From positions 422,471 through 486,470 of the forward strand of contig CAZOSM010000001.1 of assembly GCA_964582715.1 (NCBI GenBank): DNA of 64,000 bases. The letters are read 5' to 3'. Shown piece after piece: positions 1 through 8,441 of the stretch; the stretch's first letter is position 1; the number at the start of each line of letters is the position of its first letter. Origin of the DNA: MFZZ01 sp964582715. Lineage in GTDB: Bacteria > Patescibacteriota > Microgenomatia > UBA1406 > GWC2-37-13. The notes under the pieces were generated by a model, which searched no databases, was not told where the DNA came from, and worked only from the letters and a program-made list of their open reading frames with translations. The position numbers and the translations under genes are program-made.

Positions 1-4
1 ACAT

Positions 5-1126
5 TTGGAAGCTACTTTAAATGCACTTCCAATGCAAGCCTTTGACTCTGCAACGGGAGAGCAAATGAGTTTAGGTACAGGATCAGCACTTGATCTTATT
101 GAATCTGGCCTAATAGATAAAGCTATTTCTGCTGGAATAAATCCTGATAGCCTCAATAAACAAATTGTCTTTGCTTTGCAAGGTGTGATGAATACAGGTA
201 AAGGTCGCGGCTCAATTACAGAAATTCCTGTTACAGATCTCCCCACTCTCGCTAGTATGGCATTTAATGAGTATCGAGGTGAATCGCAAATGAATACGAC
301 AGTTATGAGAACTGTATTTGGTGGGAGTAAACAATATCCACTGAGATCGCTGAGTTATTTAGTACCTTCACTCAGGTATGCTCAGGGACTTCATGAAGCA
401 GGTATTCAAGCTCCTCATGTACAGTTTGTAACTATGCCTCATGTCGGAGCAAGAGTTAATGGAGGTGAAACTGCCAAAATGGCGTATCAGTCAGATGTAT
501 TACATTATGTAGGAGATCGTTTTGTACAAACCTTCTTTCCAGAAATTGCAGATAAAGTACAGTTTGTAGATGACAGCAGATTTATAGAAAGTCCTTTAGT
601 AAATGCATTTCATGAGTATTTGCAAACTCGTTTAGGTACTCTTTCAGAAGAAGAATTACAGGAAAGATTCAGTAGGGTTGACGGAAATACACTTAAGTAT
701 GCAACCTACCACCCACTCGTGCATGATGTTGCCTATGCTGAATTACTGTTTGCTGAACCCATTTATCCCGATGTAATTATAAATGTTGGTGGGCAGGCAG
801 AAAAACAATTCCATGAGTTTAGAATGAGCACAAAACCAATGCTCGAAGAAGCAGCATATGCTTGTGATATGGCACTTCCTCAAACTGTACAGTTTTTTAC
901 AGATCATAAGGTACCACCATATATGCCATTACGGGATCGGGGTGCAGAACATGATATTCCTCTCTCGGCAGCATTGGCTAATCCAGGTATTATTCAGGAA
1001 CATTTTCTAGAAGAAACAAGGGCTAATAAAAAATATTTTAATTTACTATGTCGAGATGTTGGCAGTATTACTTCTGCAACAGGTTCACTTGAAGAGTTTG
1101 TTGATTTTATGGATAGATGTAGATAA
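5..1126 (+). CDS. Unrecognised protein, probably 5'-truncated by the window edge
   Basis: I do not recognise this family. The frame is open to the left edge, and the first possible start inside the window is a TTG at base 5 (ATG only at base 32), so the true start may lie outside. The roughly 370 residues visible look soluble: no signal peptide, no membrane segment, mixed alpha/beta composition, and a Gly/Thr-rich N-terminal stretch (TGSALDLIESG, NTGKGRG). Several His-containing patches (HVGARVNGG near residue 145, YHPLVHDV near 236) could be functional but match no motif I can name. It ends about 30 bases before a convergent small gene. Coding status is secure because of the long unbroken frame and normal composition; function is unknown. 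Confidence 0.7.
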   Translation: MEATLNALPMQAFDSATGEQMSLGTGSALDLIESGLIDKAISAGINPDSLNKQIVFALQGVMNTGKGRGSITEIPVTDLPTLASMAFNEYRGESQMNTTVMRTVFGGSKQYPLRSLSYLVPSLRYAQGLHEAGIQAPHVQFVTMPHVGARVNGGETAKMAYQSDVLHYVGDRFVQTFFPEIADKVQFVDDSRFIESPLVNAFHEYLQTRLGTLSEEELQERFSRVDGNTLKYATYHPLVHDVAYAELLFAEPIYPDVIINVGGQAEKQFHEFRMSTKPMLEEAAYACDMALPQTVQFFTDHKVPPYMPLRDRGAEHDIPLSAALANPGIIQEHFLEETRANKKYFNLLCRDVGSITSATGSLEEFVDFMDRCR

Positions 1127-1156
1127 CAAGCTAGGTGCATAGAACGATATTGGGAC

Positions 1157-1435
1157 TTATTTCCAGAAACAATTATTACTAAATGTCCCTGAACATATGA
1201 AATAACATTCTTTACCAAATTGCTTATACTTTGGTTCCTTATGACAATATAACTGTTTTATAGTTCCATCACATTGATTAAAGCAACCAGTTGGTGGAGG
1301 TAATACTCCTGGAGAATATAAACGCTGTTTGTATAAAGTGAAATTATAGTAAAAAGGAATTACGGGTGATATAAAAAAATACAGAATAATGAATAAGAAT
1401 ATTATTACTAAAATGACTGGGAGTTTTTTTCGCAT
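1157..1435 (-). CDS. Small membrane-anchored cysteine-rich protein
   Basis: A 92-residue protein with a Lys/Arg-rich start followed by a strongly hydrophobic segment at about residues 5-28, so it is probably anchored in or exported across the membrane. The remainder carries six cysteines (spacing C-x3-C, then C, C-x3-C, and a last C), compatible with disulfides outside the cell or a metal site. It lies just downstream of tRNA-Ser on the same strand and converges with the gene ending at 1126. No family recognised. The hydrophobic N-terminus plus patterned cysteines favours a real gene over chance. Confidence 0.5.
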   Translation of the reverse strand: MRKKLPVILVIIFLFIILYFFISPVIPFYYNFTLYKQRLYSPGVLPPPTGCFNQCDGTIKQLYCHKEPKYKQFGKECYFICSGTFSNNCFWK

Positions 1436-1459
1436 ATGTTAAACATACATGAGCGTATG

Positions 1460-1544
1460 CGGTGAGGGTGGGATTCGAACCCACGGTCCCTTGCGGGACA
1501 CTGGTTTTCAAGACCAGCTCGTTAGACCGCTCCGACACCTCACC
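1460..1544 (-). tRNA. tRNA-Ser(UGA)
   Basis: Cloverleaf on the minus strand: 7-bp acceptor GGTGAGG/CCTCACC, anticodon stem CTGGT/ACCAG around loop CTTGAAA (anticodon TGA), a long class II variable arm as expected for serine, T-loop TTCGAAT and discriminator G. The CCA end is not encoded. Confidence 0.95.
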
Positions 1545-1559
1545 TTCATCTAATAGAAT

Positions 1560-2019
1560 TTATTTATGTAACCAACTTTTTTCTAAATAATGCTCCTCGT
1601 AATGACAATTAGGGCATATTAACTCAGGATTACTTAATTCATTATTCTCTCTATTTCTATCTTTATGATGTACTTGCAATATTTCATATTTATCATAACC
1701 ACATCTTTCACATTTTCTTCCTCTTATCTTTAAGTATTTTATATGAGTTTACTTTATCTTTAGGTCTATTAACTTTGTATTTTATACCTTTTCTGTTTTT
1801 ATTAGCGCAACTTCTACTACAAGTTTTTTTATTTTCACTTGAAAGTATGAGCTTGCCACAAATTATACAAGGTTTTTCTTTTCAATTAGATATACCATAA
1901 CATTTAATACTACAAAATACTCTGCCTTTATTCTTTTTAATTTCAAATGGTCTTTTATATATGTCCTTATTACAAATAATACATTTAGTGTTTGGATTTC
2001 TGCTATAGTTTCTCCACAT
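1560..2019 (-). pseudogene. Broken HNH endonuclease with zinc-finger N-terminus
   Basis: Read on the minus strand between two tRNA genes. The first part has two CxxC...CSxxC type zinc-finger units (CIICNKD...FCSIKC and CIICGKL...CSRSC). The last part is a clear HNH motif: CERCG, LQVHHKDRNREN, NPELICPNCHYEEH. The pieces are separated by an in-frame TGA at 1882-1884 and by a frameshift near 1740, where the downstream frame is closed just upstream by a TAA. The most likely start is the ATG at 2017-2019, after the tRNA-Cys 5' end. Such HNH proteins are typical of mobile introns and phages, so this is probably a decayed mobile endonuclease that landed in a tRNA spacer. I found no intron structure. 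Confidence 0.75.
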
Positions 2020-2061
2020 ATTACTAAGTATAGCATTTGTTATGCATCTACTTAACTTCTG

Positions 2062-2133
2062 AGGCGCGTACCGGAATCGAACCGGTGCATAGCTGTTTTG
2101 CAGACAGCCGTGTTTCCACTTCACCAACGCGCC
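2062..2133 (-). tRNA. tRNA-Cys(GCA)
   Basis: Minus-strand cloverleaf: acceptor GGCGCGT/ACGCGCC, anticodon loop CTGCAAA (anticodon GCA), T-arm CCGGT-TCGATTCCGG, discriminator U. CCA is not encoded. It lies directly upstream of the HNH pseudogene. Confidence 0.95.
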
Positions 2134-2250
2134 GAGAATGAGTTATATTGTACCTTATCCTTGCATATTATTCTACGCAAAAGCACTACTATTTATTTAA
2201 CACTCCGTTTATGATTTTCTTATCCCATAGCTCTTTTTAAACGTATAAGG

Positions 2251-2256
2251 TACAAT
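2251..2256 (+). promoter_or_regulatory. -10 box of a predicted leaderless promoter (mvaD)
   Basis: TACAAT ends 6 nt before the ATG at 2263, which would put the transcription start on the A of the start codon. No good -35 is visible and there is no Shine-Dalgarno sequence. Confidence 0.55.
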
Positions 2257-2262
2257 ACCAAT

Positions 2263-3282
2263 ATGCAAAAAGTAACTGTTCAATCTCCAGCAAATATTGC
2301 ATTTATCAAGTATTGGGGTCAAACTGAACATAATCTCTATATCCCCAAAAACAATAATATTTCTATGACTCTTAGTGGCTGTATCACGACCACAACCATA
2401 GAAAGATCTCCAGGTATTAAAGAAGATACTATTGAGATTAAAAACATGAATGGCAGTTTTGAACCGCTTTCCAAAGATACCGTAAAAGGCAAAAAAGCAT
2501 ATGAACAGATAGAACGCATCCGCCAGATGTCTGGGTCCTCTGATAAAGTAACCATTAAATCTGTTAACTCATTTCCAAGTGATGCCGGTATAGCATCTTC
2601 GGCTTCTGGCTTTTCTGCTCTTACTGGGGCATTGCTTTTGGCATTTGATCAGAAACAGGTGTTTGAAGATAAACAGGCATTTTCTAAAGAAGTTCGTTTA
2701 AGTGGATCTGCTTCTGCTGCTCGATCTGTATATGGAGGGTTTGTAGAACTCCATACAGGAACCTCTCATGATGACGCTTATGCTGAACAAATAGCAGAGG
2801 AAGATTATTGGGATCTCGTGGATCTCATTGCAGTGGTGAATGCAGAAAAAAAGAAAACATCATCTTCTGAAGGTCATGAAACAGCAACAACAAGCCCTTA
2901 CTTTAAGACACGGCTGGAAGAGGTCAAATCACGTATCAAAAAAGCAAGGCAAGCAATTCAAGATAAAAATATAAAACTTCTTGGTCCTTGTATTGAAGAA
3001 GATGCCATCTCTATGCACATGGTTATGATGACTTCCAAGCCACCTGCTTATTACTGGGAAGCCGGAACAGTTGCCGTGATGCACGATGTTTTGCATCTGA
3101 GAAATGAAAAAAATATACAAGTGTACTTTACAATTGATGCTGGTGCGAATGTACATGTAATCTGTGAGAAAAAAGATGCAGATCTAGTGGAGCAAGCATT
3201 AAAACAGAATGAACTTGTCAAAAGTACTATTTATAATGAACCTTATAAAGGTGCATCAATAAGCAATCAGCATTTATTTTAA
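2263..3282 (+). CDS. mvaD: Mevalonate (di)phosphate decarboxylase
   Basis: GHMP-superfamily decarboxylase of the mevalonate route, 339 aa, full length. ATP-dependent decarboxylation of (di)phosphomevalonate gives isopentenyl (di)phosphate in the cytoplasm. Visible motifs: N-terminal APANIA-like SPANIAFIKYWG (residues 8-19), glycine/serine-rich ATP loop PSDAGIASSASGF (105-117), SGSASAARS (147-155, conserved Arg154) and FTIDAGAN with the catalytic Asp at 292. The residue after YWG is Gln20, whereas diphosphomevalonate decarboxylases normally have Lys there. An IPK gene starts 2 nt after the stop, so the pair may run the alternative route through isopentenyl phosphate. Start chosen from the family N-terminus and the -10 box just upstream. 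Confidence 0.9.
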   Translation: MQKVTVQSPANIAFIKYWGQTEHNLYIPKNNNISMTLSGCITTTTIERSPGIKEDTIEIKNMNGSFEPLSKDTVKGKKAYEQIERIRQMSGSSDKVTIKSVNSFPSDAGIASSASGFSALTGALLLAFDQKQVFEDKQAFSKEVRLSGSASAARSVYGGFVELHTGTSHDDAYAEQIAEEDYWDLVDLIAVVNAEKKKTSSSEGHETATTSPYFKTRLEEVKSRIKKARQAIQDKNIKLLGPCIEEDAISMHMVMMTSKPPAYYWEAGTVAVMHDVLHLRNEKNIQVYFTIDAGANVHVICEKKDADLVEQALKQNELVKSTIYNEPYKGASISNQHLF

Positions 3283-3283
3283 T

Positions 3284-4081
3284 ATGAAGGTAATACTCTT
3301 AAAACTTGGTGGCTCTGTTATTACAGATAAATCCAACCCATACACAGCTCGACCTGAGAATATTAAACTTATTGTTTCAGAGCTTAAACAAGCTCTTGCA
3401 ACTAATCCTGATCTACATATTATTCTTGGCCACGGTGCTGGTTCTTTTGCTCATCAATCGGCTAAACAATATAATACCATTGATGGTTTTACAACCAGTG
3501 AAGAGCGTTATGGTGCAACCGTTGTACGGTATGATGTAATGCAGCTTAATACAATTCTTATCAAGGAATGTATCGGACAACAGATACCTGTATTTTCCTT
3601 GCAGCCTTCTGCATTTATCATGTCTGAAAATAAGAAGCCAGCTCCATTCAGTGTAGATATACTATTGGAACTTCTTAAAAAAAATATAATTCCTTGTGTA
3701 TTTGGTGATGTTATTGTTGATACACAACTTGGTTCAACCATTTACTCAACAGATACTATTTTTGCGCTTCTTGCTGAGAAGCTCATACAAGCAGATATTG
3801 AAATTGATAAAATCATTCATGCCGGAAATTATGATGGTGTCCTTGATGTACAAGGAAACATAATCCCAGAAATAACTCCTCACACCTTTGATGAAATGGA
3901 AGAAGGCGTTAGTTCTTCTCATTCTGTAGACGTGACAGGTGGTATGCTTAAAAAGGTAGAAGAATCACTAAAGCTTACAAAAATGGATATTACATCTGTC
4001 ATTATAAGGGGAAATAAAGAGTCGAATATTATACGCACTCTTACAACAACCGATCATATAGGCACATCAATCCACTCCTAA
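3284..4081 (+). CDS. Isopentenyl phosphate kinase
   Basis: Amino-acid-kinase fold protein, 265 aa, expected to phosphorylate isopentenyl phosphate to isopentenyl diphosphate with ATP. N-terminal KLGGSVIT (residues 7-14) is the nucleotide-binding start of the fold. LGHGAGSFAHQSA (48-60) is the isopentenyl phosphate kinase signature, with His57 at the position of the catalytic histidine; glutamate and carbamate kinases lack this histidine. The C-terminal DVTGGMLKKVEESLKL matches the family's ATP-site segment. It follows mvaD with a single-base gap and no ribosome-binding site, so they are almost certainly cotranscribed. IPK is rare in bacteria and more typical of archaea, plants and some Chloroflexota and CPR. 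Confidence 0.88.
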   Translation: MKVILLKLGGSVITDKSNPYTARPENIKLIVSELKQALATNPDLHIILGHGAGSFAHQSAKQYNTIDGFTTSEERYGATVVRYDVMQLNTILIKECIGQQIPVFSLQPSAFIMSENKKPAPFSVDILLELLKKNIIPCVFGDVIVDTQLGSTIYSTDTIFALLAEKLIQADIEIDKIIHAGNYDGVLDVQGNIIPEITPHTFDEMEEGVSSSHSVDVTGGMLKKVEESLKLTKMDITSVIIRGNKESNIIRTLTTTDHIGTSIHS

Positions 4082-4137
4082 TTTCAGGCCTTCTAGTAGT
4101 ATAAAAATTAAATTATCTTCAGTAACTTCAATATCCC

Positions 4138-4167
4138 TTGACAAACATTCTAGCTTTCACGTATTCT
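4138..4167 (+). promoter_or_regulatory. Sigma-70-type promoter for the 4195 gene
   Basis: TTGACA at 4138-4143 and TATTCT at 4162-4167, spacer 18. The predicted start near 4174 leaves a leader of about 20 nt, unlike the leaderless units elsewhere. Confidence 0.6.
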
Positions 4168-4194
4168 AAATATTATTACCAATTTTAGAAAAAA

Positions 4195-4353
4195 ATGGCC
4201 AAAAAAACAGCAAAAACTACCAAAACAAAAACCTCTAAGGCTCAAGCATATAATCCACATGATAGTCTTATTATTCAACTTGGGGTTATCATGATCATCG
4301 TTGCAGGTATCGCACTATTTGCATATGCGTATGCACAATATGCTGTTAAATAA
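4195..4353 (+). CDS. Small Lys-rich single-pass membrane protein
   Basis: A 52-residue frame starting ATG GCC, with a Lys/Thr-rich basic N-terminus (KKTAKTTKTKTSK), a tyrosine-containing linker and one hydrophobic segment near residues 26-47 ending in AQYAVK. It has a good TTGACA/TATTCT promoter about 20-50 bases upstream and is followed after 12 nt by the Nudix gene, so the two may form an operon. The topology is consistent with a cytoplasmic basic tail that could touch nucleic acid or the membrane surface. No family recognised. It is supported by promoter, clean start and hydrophobicity pattern rather than homology. Confidence 0.55.
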   Translation: MAKKTAKTTKTKTSKAQAYNPHDSLIIQLGVIMIIVAGIALFAYAYAQYAVK

Positions 4354-4365
4354 TTACCTCACGTT

Positions 4366-4814
4366 GTGTCTGAAAAATCTCAAAATGAAACTTCAGCAGG
4401 GGGAATAGTATTCAGAAAAAAAGATGGCATTGTATATTGGCTTGTTGTCCAACATAGTAAAGCCAGACACTGGGGATTTCCAAAAGGCCATATTGGAGAT
4501 AAAGTACGTAATGAGAAACCTGAGGAAGCGGCTCTACGTGAAGTATTAGAAGAAGGAGGAATATCTGCCCAGATTATCTCTCATGATATATTTGATATAC
4601 ACTATGCTTACAGGTTAAATAATATGCTCCAAAATAAGACTGTATATTACTTTCTCATGGAGTATGTATCTGGTAATACAGAAGACCATGACTGGGAAGT
4701 AGAAGAAGCACAATTTCTAACCGAGGAAGAACTACTTAAAACCCTTACCTACCATACAGATAAAGATGCTTTTGCCTGGGCAAAGAAGAAACTGAAAGAG
4801 CTTAAAAAAATCTG

Positions 4815-4815
<1 letters not shown>
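4366..4815 (+). CDS. Nudix hydrolase, Ap4A-hydrolase-like
   Basis: A 149-aa Nudix protein that should hydrolyse a nucleoside diphosphate linked to another moiety. The full Nudix box G-x5-E-x7-REV-LEEGG runs from Gly44 to about residue 65 (E50, R58, E59, E62, E63). The preceding AGGIVFRKKDG and HWGFPKGH segments resemble bis(5'-nucleosyl)-tetraphosphatases and related house-cleaning enzymes. The start is GTG; no better ATG exists and the family N-terminus (SAGGIV) begins soon after. The stop codon's last base is also the discriminator position of the convergent tRNA-Gly gene. Exact substrate cannot be assigned from sequence. Confidence 0.85.
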
Positions 4816-4887
<72 letters not shown>

Positions 4888-4989
4888 AAAACTAATTAAG
4901 TGTCTCGACGAAGTCAGACTACTAACTTTAGTGAACTTAGTATATCAAAAGCTTTTCATTAGAACAACTACTTTTCCTTTGTATTCAAG

Positions 4990-4995
4990 TAAAAT
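4990..4995 (+). promoter_or_regulatory. -10 box of a predicted leaderless promoter
   Basis: TAAAAT ends 6 nt before the ATG at 5002; no ribosome-binding site lies between. Confidence 0.5.
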
Positions 4996-5001
4996 GAATA
5001 T

Positions 5002-6534
5002 ATGAAGTTGCTTCAGATATATAAGCCCTTTCTTTTATTTGCGACATCATTAGGTATCCTCATTATTATCGCTATACTTCTGAGGACGTTCATGGGAAAT
5101 CTAGATGAAAACGATCACCTTACTGTTGGATATCTTATGACTGAGGGAAGATTACTTTATAAAGATATATTTTCTCACCATTTCCCTTTTCCGTATTACT
5201 GGACATACCTCTTCACTTTTTTGTGGTCAGATGGTAATCCTTCACGAACAATTAGTATCTTCAGACTGTCATTGACAGTTCTCCAGTTGATTATTTTTGC
5301 TACTGTTTTCATTTTATCTCAGAAAAAAATAACAAAAATACTCTTTTCTTTCTGGATTATTCTTTTTTCTCTTTTTTATAGCTTATATCAGGGGAATCTC
5401 ATACTGAGTGAATCATTTGGAGCAGTATTTATTGCTGGCTACACTTGGATACTCCTGCCTATATTGTTTATATGGGAAAAGTATCATTTTGGTAAAGGAA
5501 TAGCCCTCATAATGTTAGCGGCATTATCTTTTTGGACGCAACCACTTTACGGCTTACTCTATATTATTCCTTTCTTCTTTAAACAGAAAAGAGAAGAAAA
5601 ACTCAAACTAGTATTTATTTCTGTTTCTACAGTTCTTATTCCGTTAGTTATATTATGGGCAAATCACAAGTTAACTGACTTTATAGAACAAGCAGTGTGG
5701 TTTAATTACCGTGTATATCCAAAACCATTTTTCAATTATATACACCCTCATTCTACATTGCCTCCTATTTTGCTCACTGTTATCTTATTTTTCCAAAATG
5801 AATTTAAGCTCTTTACTTCAGTAAGTAACTGGTTGCAAATCTTCCAGTTTATAACTCATGTAAGCGTATATGTTATTTTGTTCACTCTTATAAAGAGAAA
5901 AGAATACATGTATTCTTTAATATTTATTTTGCTCCTTGCTACATCTCGGCTTCGAGAAATTAAAGTAGTTGCTGGAGTACCATTCAACTTTGGAATATAT
6001 CCATTCATCGTAATTGGATCCATTTGTGCAGGCATGTTACTTTACTCTCTATTCAAGAAACATAAAGTAAGTGCAATAGTACTTGGACTTACGTTAGTTC
6101 TTTCCGCAGCAATTCCAATGAAGCCCATATTTCTTCAATCTTTAGATCGTTCTTATAACTATAATGTATTCTGGAGTCCTAAACAACAAATTGGACAAAC
6201 AATACAATCATTGACACATTCCAATGAAACAATTCTCGTGTACCCGCATGATGTTGATTTATACTACTTCGCTCAAAGACTTCCTCCAGATAGATTCTTA
6301 TATTGGTTCCCATGGATAGATATTGTAGAGAAATATAAGAAAGAAAGATTATATGCACTAAAAAATAATTCACCAGCAGTTATTTATACCGGAAGCTTTA
6401 CCCATCTTGAGAACAAAAATTACTATGCTCAGTTTTTCCCCAACTTAACAAATGGATATATTCAGATAAAGAAAGAGAATAAGCCAACCGGTATTTGGCT
6501 CAGAGAAGACTTACAGGAAAGGTTAACAGAATAA
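5002..6534 (+). CDS. GT-C (GT39-like) membrane glycosyltransferase
   Basis: A 510-aa polytopic membrane protein with about ten hydrophobic segments and a C-terminal extracytoplasmic part of about 130 residues. The first outer loop carries an acidic motif, DENDH near residue 35, followed by KDIFSHHFPFPYYW. This is the layout of GT-C enzymes, where an Asp/Glu pair after the first helix is catalytic and the donor is a polyprenyl-phosphate sugar. The C-terminal region (YPHDVDLYYFAQR) is typical of CPR members. It opens the glycan island. Its stop is one base before the encoded CCA of the convergent tRNA-Phe. Sugar and acceptor are unknown. Confidence 0.75.
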   Translation: MKLLQIYKPFLLFATSLGILIIIAILLRTFMGNLDENDHLTVGYLMTEGRLLYKDIFSHHFPFPYYWTYLFTFLWSDGNPSRTISIFRLSLTVLQLIIFATVFILSQKKITKILFSFWIILFSLFYSLYQGNLILSESFGAVFIAGYTWILLPILFIWEKYHFGKGIALIMLAALSFWTQPLYGLLYIIPFFFKQKREEKLKLVFISVSTVLIPLVILWANHKLTDFIEQAVWFNYRVYPKPFFNYIHPHSTLPPILLTVILFFQNEFKLFTSVSNWLQIFQFITHVSVYVILFTLIKRKEYMYSLIFILLLATSRLREIKVVAGVPFNFGIYPFIVIGSICAGMLLYSLFKKHKVSAIVLGLTLVLSAAIPMKPIFLQSLDRSYNYNVFWSPKQQIGQTIQSLTHSNETILVYPHDVDLYYFAQRLPPDRFLYWFPWIDIVEKYKKERLYALKNNSPAVIYTGSFTHLENKNYYAQFFPNLTNGYIQIKKENKPTGIWLREDLQERLTE

Positions 6535-6535
6535 G

Positions 6536-6611
6536 TGGTGCCGAGAGCGTGAGTCGAACACGCATCTGAGGTTTTTCAGACCCCCGCCGTGACCACCTTG
6601 GCTATCTCGGC
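6536..6611 (-). tRNA. tRNA-Phe(GAA) with encoded CCA
   Basis: Minus-strand cloverleaf: acceptor GCCGAGA/TCTCGGC, anticodon stem GGGGT/ACCTC (one G-U) with loop CTGAAAA (anticodon GAA), T-arm GCGTG/CACGC, discriminator A. The next three bases read CCA, so the mature 3' end appears to be genomically encoded. Confidence 0.9.
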
Positions 6612-6662
6612 TTGATTCTTTGTATTATATCTGTTTTGATTCTTCTTGACTAGTCCAACTTG

Positions 6663-6735
6663 TGCGTCTGGATGGATTCGAACCATCGACCCCTACTTTA
6701 TAAGAGTAGTGCTACTACCACTGAGCTACAGACGC
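6663..6735 (-). tRNA. tRNA-Ile(UAU)
   Basis: Minus-strand cloverleaf: acceptor GCGTCTG/CAGACGC, anticodon stem CTACT/AGTAG around loop CTTATAA, T-arm GATGG/CCATC, discriminator A. The anticodon is UAU, which reads AUA directly. Most bacteria instead use a CAU-anticodon tRNA-Ile modified to lysidine by TilS. CCA is not encoded. Confidence 0.9.
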
Positions 6736-6801
6736 AATAATAACAAATGTATTATATCAGTTCTATTGTATTAGTAATGAGAATCTGAATACTAATATAA
6801 A

Positions 6802-7860
6802 TTAATTCATGTGTTTCTTAACAGTGTTATGTTTGATATAGGCCAAATTAAAAAACATCCATAAACACATAGCAATTGCAAGATAAAGCTCACTTAACTC
6901 TTCACCTTCAGTAAACCTTCCTGAAACGTAATAAAACCTAAATAATACATATACCAGATTTGGAATAAACAAGACAAATAAAAACCAACGAGTTGTGATA
7001 AGCCTTATAAGAAAGTTCATAAAACTGGAGAGGTATTTTTTTGCAAATGAATAGCCAAACCAGCTCAGTAATCCATATAAATTCACTAGGAAATAGATTA
7101 CATATACATACGGAAATATATGTACATTATTATGTATTGTTAATTCTTTCTGTGTATTTACTTCCTTTAAATGTTCAGGCGTATCTATATTAAAGATTCT
7201 TTGCCCCCAAGATATTTCTTCTGCTGCAATAACAAATAACCCAATTGCAAAAAGAGAAATAACAATCTTAATCCATAGCTTTTGCTTATTAGAAAAAGAT
7301 AATAAAGTAACATACTTCAAACTATATACTGCAAGAATACTTCCCCCCAGATAAAAAAGCATGGTGGCATATTCAATAACACCATCCTCTGCGATAAGGA
7401 TGCTATATAGCGAAGGATTTATCCAAAATATTCCAAAAAGATGATATAAGGCAAACGAAGCTGATACGATAAATTGCTTATACGTATGTTTGAAAATTGA
7501 TTTATCGATAAAGGGTATACTCAAAACATAAAATGCCAGACCCAACATTCCGGTCTGGACAGGATCTATATGGAAGTTAGCATAAATATAATTTGGATAT
7601 GTATATTGTTCAATAAAACGTAATACAATCGCAATGAAAGTAATCGCAGGACCTAATATATAAAAGCTTTTCTCAAATATAGCAATCCAAAAATCTTTTT
7701 TCGTGAATAAACGAGTAAAAATCGATACCAAAATAAGGAGAATAAATAACAGATTTGGATTTATCCCTGTTTTCGCCTGTACCACACCAGGATAAATGAG
7801 GGCTTCAGCGCATAATAGAGCTATAATGGTAATATAGAAAAAAATCCCTAAGAAGGCCAT
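6802..7860 (-). CDS. Polytopic membrane protein with EEISWGQR motif
   Basis: A 352-aa integral membrane protein with about nine or ten hydrophobic segments and short polar loops. A striking conserved-looking motif, AAEEISWGQRIFNI, occurs in one loop after a hydrophobic helix. I recall this EISWGQ signature from uncharacterised membrane proteins of many bacteria, but no function is known to me. A TATAAT box ends 5 nt before the ATG on the minus strand, predicting a nearly leaderless message. It sits among tRNA genes at the edge of the glycan island, so a role in envelope biology is only a guess. Confidence 0.7.
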   Translation of the reverse strand: MAFLGIFFYITIIALLCAEALIYPGVVQAKTGINPNLLFILLILVSIFTRLFTKKDFWIAIFEKSFYILGPAITFIAIVLRFIEQYTYPNYIYANFHIDPVQTGMLGLAFYVLSIPFIDKSIFKHTYKQFIVSASFALYHLFGIFWINPSLYSILIAEDGVIEYATMLFYLGGSILAVYSLKYVTLLSFSNKQKLWIKIVISLFAIGLFVIAAEEISWGQRIFNIDTPEHLKEVNTQKELTIHNNVHIFPYVYVIYFLVNLYGLLSWFGYSFAKKYLSSFMNFLIRLITTRWFLFVLFIPNLVYVLFRFYYVSGRFTEGEELSELYLAIAMCLWMFFNLAYIKHNTVKKHMN

Positions 7861-7865
7861 ACTGC

Positions 7866-7871
7866 ATTATA
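7866..7871 (-). promoter_or_regulatory. -10 box for the EISWGQ membrane protein
   Basis: TATAAT on the minus strand ends 5 nt before the ATG at 7860. Confidence 0.5.
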
Positions 7872-7971
7872 GCACTTCCATTCCATTGCTATTACTAACA
7901 AGTACTATTTTATTACTTACTTATAATTGTCCTCTCAATAAAAACTTACATTGTGATGCAATAATAACGCT

Positions 7972-8343
7972 ATGAAATCACCACTAACAAAATATGGTTA
8001 TCTATGGATTACAGCTATTCTTTTTCTTTTAAGCCTTTTCGGCCACTGGTATTATGGATGGGAAGCATATATTAATGAACAACAAGATCACCAACAGGAA
8101 GTAAAATTTAATGAATACGTAACAGAAATGAGCCGGGATACGTTCGAAAACTGGCAATCAGAGTTTCTTCAGCTCATCTGGCAGGTAGCTGGACTTTCTT
8201 TTTTATTTTTTGTTGGTTCTCCTCAGTCTAAAGAAGGCGATGAAAGAAAGGAAGAAAAACTTGATCTTATTCTTAAAAAACTTGATGAAAAAAATGCAGC
8301 TAAACACTTAGCAAGACTTGATGAAAAGTATCCCCGTCAATAA
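7972..8343 (+). CDS. DUF6766-like small membrane protein
   Basis: A 123-aa protein with two hydrophobic segments (about residues 9-30 and 66-82) and a charged C-terminal tail rich in Lys/Glu (DLILKKLDEKN). The central TFENWQSEFLQLIWQ stretch and the GWEAYINEQ segment match what I recall of the DUF6766 family, two-helix membrane proteins of unknown function found in diverse bacteria. It stands alone, about 100 nt before the tRNA-Ala end, and no partner is evident. Start chosen at the ATG preceding the first hydrophobic segment. Function unknown. Confidence 0.7.
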   Translation: MKSPLTKYGYLWITAILFLLSLFGHWYYGWEAYINEQQDHQQEVKFNEYVTEMSRDTFENWQSEFLQLIWQVAGLSFLFFVGSPQSKEGDERKEEKLDLILKKLDEKNAAKHLARLDEKYPRQ

Positions 8344-8441
8344 CCTCTTACTTTTTCATTGATACCTTTTGTAACCACAAAAGTTGTTGAGGCTAGTGAA
8401 TCAATTCCAGCTTGTGATTTATATTAAAAGTGCAGAAGAAT

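Noticed and set aside
1344..1538. 64-residue ORF over tRNA-Ser
   Set aside because: Its N-terminus is a translation of the tRNA itself; shadow ORF.
1882..1884. UGA recoded as Gly or selenocysteine in the HNH gene
   Set aside because: RF2 with SPF is present, other genes end in TGA, and the same gene also has a frameshift; decay is simpler.
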